Shown: positions 57,386-64,000 of the stretch, piece after piece
How positions within the stretch are numbered: position 1 is the first letter of the stretch
Layout: each line of letters starts with the position of its first letter
Origin: Rhizopus arrhizus
Taxonomy: Eukaryota > Mucoromycota > Mucoromycetes > Mucorales > Rhizopodaceae
DNA length: 64,000 nucleotides
Direction of reading: 5' to 3'
NCBI GenBank assembly: GCA_024220505.1
Contig: JAKZZE010000040.1
Span: 124,001 to 188,000 of the forward strand
The notes under the pieces: generated by a model
The model's database searches: none
What the model was told of the DNA's origin: nothing
Seen by the model: only the letters and a program-made list of their open reading frames with translations
Program-made: the position numbers and the translations under genes

Positions 57386-57998
57386 CACATTTTTACAATC
57401 TGCATGTACAATTCAAGCTGGTAAAAAAAAAGTTGTTTACCAATAAAATTCCCCCTATCGATTCAATTTTTTTTACAGATTACATATTTTGGTTAGAAAT
57501 ACTAATTTTCTGTTGTTATTCAGTAAAAAACACAGGAGTGATTGAGTTTGCGATACAAAAAATGGCCTATGATGAACCTTTTTTTTTTACCAGTTGTAAA
57601 AAGTTATACAAGTGGTCGAATGAAATATGAAGATCTTAAACAAGAGTAAAGACAGTATTCTTTATTGAGAAATCAATTTTATGTGATACAAGGTAGCACA
57701 TCCTAATATGAACTAGGATGCAATGCTATAAACTATCTTGGATAGACCAGGTACAATGTTTTTGACGATGAACACCCATGAGGATTTGCGTAATAGAAGA
57801 CATCCCAGCGGTTCCATCTATAAAAATCGAAAAAAAAGAAGTATGATATACCACTCTTGACATTTACTGAAATATAGAAAGTTAAAAGACGTCTTTTATA
57901 ACCATTGCTTTGAAATTACACGACAAGTAACATTTCTTGACTATAAAACAATCAGAAGCATACCTGTGATTTTGAAAATACCATATACTTTGACACAA

Positions 57999-58039
<41 letters not shown>

Positions 58040-58598
58040 ATGGAAGTTAACTGAATTCACTCGCTACCAAAACTCGAAACAAGTGCTGGAATCATGCAGG
58101 AAATTTTTTCTGAGATAGACATAAAAAAGTGGTAGACGGGTCAGTCTACATGCTTAGCGTCACTTCACAGAATGTTTGGTTACAAGTTTAAAACCACAAT
58201 CGTATTTGTTTTAAAACCTCCAAAAACTGATTTAAAGTATCCTTTACATATCATGTATAAAAAAAAACCAATGTCAATCTGTGAATGCAATATGAAAAGA
58301 AAACGAGCCTTCTAATCAGAATACCAATATAGCACAAAAACTCTTTTTTATCAATTTGATCCTATATTCCCAATGGCACCTATATTGTAAGCCACACACA
58401 AATCTTTGAAATCAACCTTTTTATTATCAACATTGGATAATCAAGGTACTTCAAAAATGATATTGATATCACTGATTACAAAACTGTTTTTTATTTTTTA
58501 TGTAACTTGATTCTTAGTCTTATTGTTATCATACCAATGATATAAAAGGAGTTCTTGAAGTTTTTGATATCGGCAAGGTTTCGATTTTTCAAAATGTT
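57386..58598. other. Inverted-repeat spacer, no confident gene
   Basis: It holds a short plus frame at 57433-57630 (FAIQKMAYDEPFFFTSCKKL) of doubtful meaning and T37 at 58001-58037. The sequence after the right-hand gene's stop (58598 downward) has traces of continued coding (ADIKNFKNSFYI) that decay at once. Confidence 0.4.
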
Positions 58599-59155
58599 TC
58601 AGTTATCATCAACTGTTTTTTTTCTTTTGGAGACTGGAATGGCTTTTGTAAAATTGCTGTTGCAAATCTGACTAACATTATCTACATGCACTAATGCATT
58701 TACTTCTTGGCCTTGATTGGTGGTCAAACAAATGGGACTGAGGTTCATTGCATCAACAAGTTGAAATATTTGGTCCTGCTGAGGCTTCTCAAACAATAAA
58801 GCACCACATGCATTCAAAACGGCAGCATCGTACTTTCGCTTTTTCGTTGTCTTGGTTCTTTCATTGAAAAGAGCTGCTTTACATTTTGATTTTAGTATAT
58901 GAGATTTTATACTTTCTCTAGTCAAGTGTTCTTTATTGCAAAAAGGACATTGTAAATGATCATTTTTTCTTTCTATTACAACCTTTTCACAAACTCCTGA
59001 AAACCCAGAGTCAACAATTGTAGATTTGAATCTAAATTGAACGTACCTTCAACTGTTGCGGTGATAGTGCATTTTTTACAATGCCTTTCATATTTATGTC
59101 TTTTGAGGGTGTCATTTGTATTGAAGTTTTCTTCACAATCGGTGCATGTTAACAT
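58599..59155 (-). CDS. Truncated paralogue of the zinc-finger protein, 168 aa
   Basis: Exons 59155-59047 and 58996-58599 join as in the left copy. Residues 1-118 repeat the left protein almost exactly (MLTCTDCEENFNTNDTLKRH through NACGALLF). After EKPQQDQIF the sequence diverges (QLVDAMNLSPICLTTNQGQE, VNALVHVDNVSQICNSNF) but still aligns to the left copy's KPVSMVNSDGEEFNVLAHES region at low identity. It stops at TVDDN where the left copy goes on for some 350 residues. It is probably a shortened paralogue. The zinc fingers are intact, so it could in principle act as a competitor of the long form. Confidence 0.6.
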
Positions 59156-59693
59156 TTTGGGAGATCCAACCAAGCAACAAAATAAAAAGGACCCGACCAC
59201 ACAAAAAAAGGACCCGACCACGCAAAAAAAATAAAAAGGATCCGACCAAGCAAAAAAAGGATCCGACCACGCAAAAAAAGGACCCGACCACACAAAAAAA
59301 AAGGATCCGACCACACAAAAAAATAAAAAGGATCCGACCACACAAAAAAAGGACCCGACCACACAAAAAAAAAGGATCCGACCACACAAAAAAAAAGGAT
59401 CCGACCACACAAAAAAAGGATCCGACCACGCAAAAAAATAAAAAGGATCCGACCACACAAAAAAATAAAAAGGATCCGACCACACAAAAGCACAACTCAG
59501 TGTAAAAATTTGGATGTGGAAGAACTCGTTTGATAACTGTTTGAATCATATTTCAAATGTTTTTGTTTAAAATAAAGTGTGAAATGACCCTCTCACAATC
59601 CACGAATTGAACTTCAAACAACCAGTGAATTTTTTTGGTAAGACCCCCAATATTTATTTGAAAGCCCGTACTTTTTTTCGCAAAATCCTCACA
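58781..59693 (-). repeat. Right arm of the inverted duplication
   Basis: Inverted partner of 55091-56145, with a spacer of about 2.6 kb. Similarity stops sharply at GTTTGAGAAGCCTCA (about 58781-58795 read in reverse) on the inside and at 59693 on the outside. The outer end is 17 bp from a LINE target duplication. Confidence 0.9.
59166..59486 (-). repeat. GGATCC minisatellite, about 14 units (right arm)
   Basis: Same units in the same variant order as the left arm, read on the minus strand, but lacking six consecutive units from the middle. The loss accounts for about 138 bp of the arm-length difference. Confidence 0.88.
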
Positions 59694-59710
59694 TTGGGAA
59701 TGGAACGACT

Positions 59711-59725
59711 GTATTAAAACTTTCA
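59711..59725 (+). repeat. LINE target-site duplication, left
   Basis: GTATTAAAACTTTCA, identical to 61816-61830. It lies 17 bp outside the right arm of the inverted duplication. Confidence 0.85.
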
Positions 59726-61815
59726 CACTTCACCATAGAAATGCTCTCACCCATTACTGATATTCTGACACCCATATTGCTTTATATATTTCGATTATGC
59801 TGGCAATGGTCATATACTTCTCTTCCCTGGCGAGTGGCTCGAGTTATTCCTATACACAAAAAAGGTCCAGTCTCTGATCCAGGTAACTTTCGCCCTATTA
59901 GTCTAACTTCCACATTTCGAAAAATACTAGAAAAATGTCTATATCCTACTCTTGAACAAGAAAGCCCATCTCTGGACATAGCTCAAGGAGGATTCCGCCC
60001 TGCCCGTAGTACCCTGGACCAAGCTCTCTGCCTCCTAGAAATATGTTCAATCTTATGCCGCAAGCACAGAACATCACCTACTTTGGCATTTCTGGACATC
60101 AAATCGGCATATGACACAGTTGACCGTGACTTTATATGGCAAACACTCCAACCCTCACTCTCGCCACCATTACTTGCTCTTATTCGTCATCTTTTTGACG
60201 ACATTTATATCGAAGTACTTGTGTCAAATGCTACTTCATCTCGTTTCACACCTACCACTGGCGTTCTTCAAGGTTCCATACCGTCATCTTTTCTGTATTC
60301 CATATATATAAATCAACTATCATCTTTACTTCGTCACCAACCACTTGATGAGGCTCCTTCACAAGATATCTGCCGTCTCACAGAATCTCTTAACTGCCTA
60401 TTATATGCAGACGATGTTGTCCTCATAGCCAATCCCACGGAACTTGAAGCCTTACTACAGAAATGTGAAGAACATAGCCAACGCTTAGGCTGCCGCTGGA
60501 ATCCTCTCAAATGTGCCATCCTTGCCCCACCCACCGATTCGCGCAGATATTCCTTGTATGATACTCTGCTGCCTCGTCAAACCTCCTTTTCTTACCTAGG
60601 TATCCCCATTAGCCCTGATGGATTTTTGAACACAAACGACTTGGTCCAAAACAACATCAATAAGGCGCTCCAAACAATGAATCAAATGTCAGCTCTTGGC
60701 GTCAACGCTAAAGGCTTTGATCGTCTTCTCTCTGTTCGCTTTTATACACAAATAGTACGTTCACAACTCGAATATGGTCTTGCTATTAGTCCGGTTTCAG
60801 CTACTCAATTAAAAAAATTAGAAGCATGTCAAACACAATGTATACAAAAAATCTTTGCTGGTAGCACTCGGTCCTCAACGAAAGTTATGCTACACCTGGT
60901 CAATCAATCCACTATGAAGGAACGTGTTCATATATTACAAGCTAAATTCTTACTTCGGTCAATATGTTCACCTGACGATACTCTGATTGCTCAATTTCTA
61001 CCGCACATACGCTCTTCATCCAATCATTCCCAATGGTATAAACTATCAAAAACACCTGTTTGGCAACGGTACACCGCTATGTTGGACGATGATACCTATG
61101 ACTCTCGTGCTTTTGCAGGAATCCGTAAGCAATACTTGGAAGATAATCTTGATGATCGAAGAAACAGCACCAACTCTGTTCTCCTGTCCTCTTGTCGTCC
61201 TACACTAGGAATCGACCCTATCCTCTGGTTGCCCATGTCGAACACAGAACGTAGCCGAATAGTCCGCTGGCGCCTAGGTTGGTTACCCGGCGGTGCCCCC
61301 AAACCGTGCATTTACCATCCAAATGACATGTTTACTAAATCTCATGCTATATGGTGTCTACATATGCATCGACGACTACAAATGCCTTTGACGGTACCTG
61401 ATCCTTTGTCGTTTCTCATAAACAAGCTACCGAACAAACGAAAACTCAAGCCGTCGTCCTCCTCAGCCCCCAAGGCTTCAACATTTTCTGCCTGGACAGT
61501 TCGGTGGCCAGCCATGTGCCTTATCCTTTTTGAACTTGACTACCTACATCATGGTGAACTTCCTCCTGAAACTCCCCCCCCCTTGGTACCAAACTGATAA
61601 CTTGGTTATGCAACTCTTAATCTAGTATTTTGTTATACAGCTTCCCCCTTCATCTTCCTTTCTTTCTCTTTTTTACCCTTTTGACCATCAAAAGGTTTTT
61701 TTCGTACAATTTTCAACTTTCTAGACCTGACCCGGGCAATTCAATACGCAAGTATTATGTGCTCATTTAGGTCGTTTTATAAATTTATTTATAAATAAAA
61801 ATTCGTTCTTTAATC
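59726..61815 (+). mobile_element. 5'-truncated LINE with 15-bp target duplication
   Basis: Bounded by GTATTAAAACTTTCA at 59711-59725 and 61816-61830. It starts inside the ORF2 reverse transcriptase and ends, after about 220 bp of 3' untranslated sequence, in TTTATAAATAAAAATTCG...TTTAATC with no long A tail. It belongs to a different LINE lineage from the element at 49921-54960, and a tail of the same family lies at 9064-9200. Confidence 0.85.
59741..61597 (+). CDS. LINE reverse transcriptase, N-terminally truncated, 618 aa open frame
   Basis: The frame is open throughout: RVARVIPIHKKGPVSDPGNF, RPISLTSTFRKILEKCLYP, QGGFRPARSTLDQALCLLEI, LAFLDIKSAYDTVDRDF, TGVLQGSIPSSFLYSIYINQ and the catalytic LLYADDVVLIANP. 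A thumb/connection region follows, then a C-terminal zinc-knuckle-like MFTKSHAIWCLHMHRRL. The endonuclease and first RT blocks are missing because of 5' truncation, not mutation. The initial methionine is incidental. The absence of stops suggests recent insertion. The usual L-S-P after the QGS motif is replaced by P-S-S. Confidence 0.8.
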   Translation: MLSPITDILTPILLYIFRLCWQWSYTSLPWRVARVIPIHKKGPVSDPGNFRPISLTSTFRKILEKCLYPTLEQESPSLDIAQGGFRPARSTLDQALCLLEICSILCRKHRTSPTLAFLDIKSAYDTVDRDFIWQTLQPSLSPPLLALIRHLFDDIYIEVLVSNATSSRFTPTTGVLQGSIPSSFLYSIYINQLSSLLRHQPLDEAPSQDICRLTESLNCLLYADDVVLIANPTELEALLQKCEEHSQRLGCRWNPLKCAILAPPTDSRRYSLYDTLLPRQTSFSYLGIPISPDGFLNTNDLVQNNINKALQTMNQMSALGVNAKGFDRLLSVRFYTQIVRSQLEYGLAISPVSATQLKKLEACQTQCIQKIFAGSTRSSTKVMLHLVNQSTMKERVHILQAKFLLRSICSPDDTLIAQFLPHIRSSSNHSQWYKLSKTPVWQRYTAMLDDDTYDSRAFAGIRKQYLEDNLDDRRNSTNSVLLSSCRPTLGIDPILWLPMSNTERSRIVRWRLGWLPGGAPKPCIYHPNDMFTKSHAIWCLHMHRRLQMPLTVPDPLSFLINKLPNKRKLKPSSSSAPKASTFSAWTVRWPAMCLILFELDYLHHGELPPETPPPLVPN

Positions 61816-61830
61816 GTATTAAAACTTTCA
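61816..61830 (+). repeat. LINE target-site duplication, right
   Basis: GTATTAAAACTTTCA, directly after the LINE end TTTAATC. The first GTA could partly belong to the element by microhomology. Confidence 0.85.
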
Positions 61831-61978
61831 TCCATAAAAAAAAAATTATAAAAAAAAGCATAGCCGTCTTTTCAGTCAAAAAATCCGTCAATTCAAATCA
61901 TAAAGACCGCCTTTTGAGGCTTTATGGATCGCATCTCAGTTTAAAATACTGCCCATTAGCATTGCGACTACTTAAGAG

Positions 61979-61986
61979 TATAAATA
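61979..61986 (+). promoter_or_regulatory. TATA box
   Basis: TATAAATA, 53 bp before the ATG at 62039. It is followed by a pyrimidine-rich stretch, as expected for a fungal promoter. Confidence 0.5.
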
Positions 61987-62038
61987 GAAATGTCATGTGT
62001 CAACTTTTTTCCTTCTTTTTCATTTCTTTTTTAATTTT

Positions 62039-62546
62039 ATGCTCAACCTTACTACAAAATCCAATTCAACTGTAATTTTTTTTTTTTTTCTTAAAAGATA
62101 GTTTTAATTAACTTCTTTTATTAGTTCCCTTCTACTCGTCGAGTCAGTTTCGATTTGACACATAACGTTGTTTACTTATTACCAACCTTTGAAGAATGTC
62201 GAGACGCAGAAAAGAGAGTAAGACGTGAAGAATGGCAACGCAAAACGTTGAATGAAGACATGTTGAGCGAGGATATCATTGTAGAAATACAAGAAGAAAG
62301 TTTTGCTGGCTCGAGAACTACACACTCTGTTGAAAGATCCCCTGCTACGGTCGAACTTAAAAGCTGTTTGAAGAAACCAGCCGCTATCGAATGTGAAGAA
62401 AAGAAAAAGAAGCAATCTAAAAAGACGAATCAAAAGAAAAGAAAGAGAACGAGTATGAAATCTCATATGGATAAAGGTAAGACATTTTACTCTTTATTGC
62501 CTTATCTTACCTATTTAAAATAGTGAGCATGATTTCTGTCCATTGA
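62039..62546 (+). CDS. Small basic protein with RVSF (PP1-docking-like) motif
   Basis: Exon 1 (62039-62071) MLNLTTKSNST joins exon 2 (62125-62476) FPSTRRVSFDLTHNVVYLLP, then TFEECRDAEKRVRREEWQRK, KSCLKKPAAIECEEKKKKQS, ending KRKRTSMKSHMDK. A GTAAGA donor at 62477 and an acceptor at 62523 add VSMISVH; without that splice the frame ends at 62523. It is about 135 aa. RRVSF fits the RVxF docking motif of protein phosphatase 1 partners, and the lysine-rich end looks like a nuclear localisation signal. No family is recognised. Confidence 0.6.
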
Positions 62547-63060
62547 ATTTACAAACCAGAAACCTTCTTCCTACATTTTCCTGTGACATCCATCGGCACT
62601 TGCCCTCGCTTCCTTTATTTTAGAAAAAAGAAGAAACGCAAAAAATGGCCTCCCCTCCTCTTGCAGTTGCAACTCTCAATTGCTTTTTTTTTTCCAACAG
62701 CTTTTGTCACTCACACCTGAGTTTCTTAAAGTAGAATCTCATGGAAAAAATTAAATTAAACTCTATTTGATAACACAAAAAAGGAAAGTTTGATTCAGTA
62801 ACCGATCTTCTCAGCTTACCTATGAGAATTAAACAGTTTTTGAATTTTTCTTTTTCTTTGGACAAATAAGAATTCAAAATCACTTTTTCTATCCTATTTC
62901 AGACAAATAAAAAATCATAGTGCAAATTGAGAATATAAAAATTATTTTAATAAAAACGAAAAAAAAGAAAGAGCATGAGCGTAAAAACATAAAGTATAAG
63001 AAGCATGAAGTATAAAGTATAAAGCATAGCATATTCATATTATAATAAAAGAAGGGTAGA
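62547..63060. other. Intergenic
   Basis: AT-rich, T-rich tracts. No coding stretch seen. Confidence 0.4.
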
Positions 63061-64000
63061 TTAGTTTAAAAGGGCGTTGCAAATGTTGAGATTTTTTAAA
63101 AGTAAAACACTTTCAAATTTGTTGGTATTGATGAAGCGAGAGGAATCTGAAGCTACTTGGTGCATATCCAGTGTACCGACAGGAATCAGGTCATTCATAT
63201 TTAGATTTTCTTGAGTTTCATTGCATAGAACTCTACCATAATCATACTTTTCTGCATCAATTTCATATTTTTTTACTGTTCCATTTTTTGTAATCATTCC
63301 AACAACAAATGTATTTTCAGAAATGTTTTTAAATACTCCAGAGAATCCAGCTTTAGGAGTTCCTTTTACATTTTCATAATTATTTTCTGCGAATTTGCGA
63401 GCCTTAAAAAAAAGGAACGAAAGGATTCATTTGCTTCGACACATTGTTGTATTTCGCTTCCATATCGCACTCGTTTGGAATTTTTGTTGGTCCAAGATCC
63501 ACCATCGATGATAAACTTTAGGATTTCTTGGCTTCCAAATCTAATTGTGACATCTCTAGAAGGTGGCCATCGGTTGGTATGAAATAGCTGTTCTCGGATG
63601 AACTTGTTGAACATCTCGCCTTTCTCTGTTTCAAACTGCAATGCACATCCAAAGCGTCGTATATCCTGGTGAATAGGATGAAGATACTGAACTTTTGGTT
63701 TAGTTGAGTAGGCGTTTTTGTTATGCGTGACAAATCAAACGCATATAAAGACGCTGCAAGTTCTTTAACTGATACTTCAATTGAGTTCACATAATCTTCA
63801 AACCCTGCTTCAATTTGGCAGACAAACAGTAAAGAGCACAGCTTACCCAACGCTTGCAGGGGCCGGTTTAGTTGAATAATGTCATTGACTGGATCTGTGA
63901 ACTCAGAAGCTGTGATACCAGGCAATACGTGAATTAGCTGCTTGAAATCGCCACCCACAAAAGACCCAACATACCTGAGTTGTCTCCTAAAGTTTTTAGT
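63061..64000 (-). pseudogene. Frameshifted transposon-type ORF, continues past the window edge
   Basis: From the right edge the minus strand reads LRYVGSFVGGDFKQLIHVLP, NDIIQLNRPLQALGKLCSLL and SLYAFDLSRITKTPTQL. A one-base shift in an A run near 63690 then moves to PKVQYLHPIHQDIRRFGC, ALQFETEKGEMFNKFIREQL, FHTNRWPPSRDVTIRFGS and FIIDGGSWTNKNSKRVRYG. After a second shift near 63410 it goes on with GTPKAGFSGVFKNISENTFV and LIPVGTLDMHQVASDSSRFI, ending at 63061. The K-V-x-L-x-H-L...D-I-R-R-F-G...E-T-E-x-G-E-x-F-N-K pattern is what I remember from large fungal DNA-transposon proteins (KDZ/Tnp2-like). The exact superfamily is uncertain. Confidence 0.5.

Noticed and set aside
1..64000. tRNA and rRNA genes
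   Set aside because: I looked for B-box-like GGTTCRAATCC contexts on both strands and found none with a credible cloverleaf. A covariance-model scan would be decisive.

Overview
The window is a piece of a filamentous-fungal nuclear genome, most probably from the Mucorales (Mucoromycota). It is AT-rich, has many short GT-AG introns (about 45-100 bp), long homopolymer tracts and compact intergenic gaps between housekeeping genes. The recognisable genes are fungal ones: a Kei1-like subunit of inositol phosphorylceramide synthase, a Rom1/2-type RhoGEF, MED15, HP1, an RlpA-like secreted protein and asparaginase with ankyrin repeats. The taxonomic call rests on gene content and on my memory of similar Mucorales sequences, not on a database search.

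Layout. 0.6-9.2 kb is an accessory block. It holds four divergent members of an uncharacterised gene family (two minus-strand pseudogenes, one apparently intact minus-strand gene and one plus-strand pseudogene), a small hypothetical gene, a decayed Fanzor/TnpB-like fragment, a short retroposon with a perfect 12-bp target duplication, and a LINE 3' tail. 10.4-28.2 kb is housekeeping: RlpA-like secreted protein, MADS-box factor, MED15, L-asparaginase, DDT/WHIM protein, RhoGEF and CK2 alpha. 28.2-31.5 kb is nearly gene-free. 32.3-35.4 kb carries KEI1, an RFC clamp-loader subunit and HP1. 36.4-47 kb has two hypotheticals, mitochondrial bL36, a methyltransferase, an ArfGAP and an NRAMP metal transporter. 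46.9-49.9 kb is gene-free.

The right end, 49.9-64 kb, is transposon-rich. A nearly full-length but broken two-ORF LINE lies on the minus strand. Next to it is a large inverted duplication with arms of about 1.05 and 0.91 kb. Each arm carries the upstream region, a GGATCC-containing minisatellite and the zinc-finger-encoding head of a gene; the two tails are clearly diverged. A second, 5'-truncated LINE with an open reverse-transcriptase frame and a 15-bp target duplication sits just outside the right arm. After a small gene with an RVSF (PP1-docking-like) motif, the window ends in a frameshifted transposon-type ORF.

Functionally the housekeeping genes cover transcription and chromatin (MED15, MADS, DDT/WHIM, HP1), cell-wall and Rho signalling (RhoGEF), CK2 signalling, sphingolipid synthesis (KEI1), vesicle traffic (ArfGAP), metal uptake (NRAMP), DNA replication (RFC) and mitochondrial translation (bL36m). 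They do not form an operon-like unit. The most unusual items are the zinc-finger inverted duplication (55.1-59.7 kb) and the clustered family with a shared D-G...E-x-S pattern (0.6-9.0 kb). Exon joins given below were worked out by eye from splice sites and reading phase.
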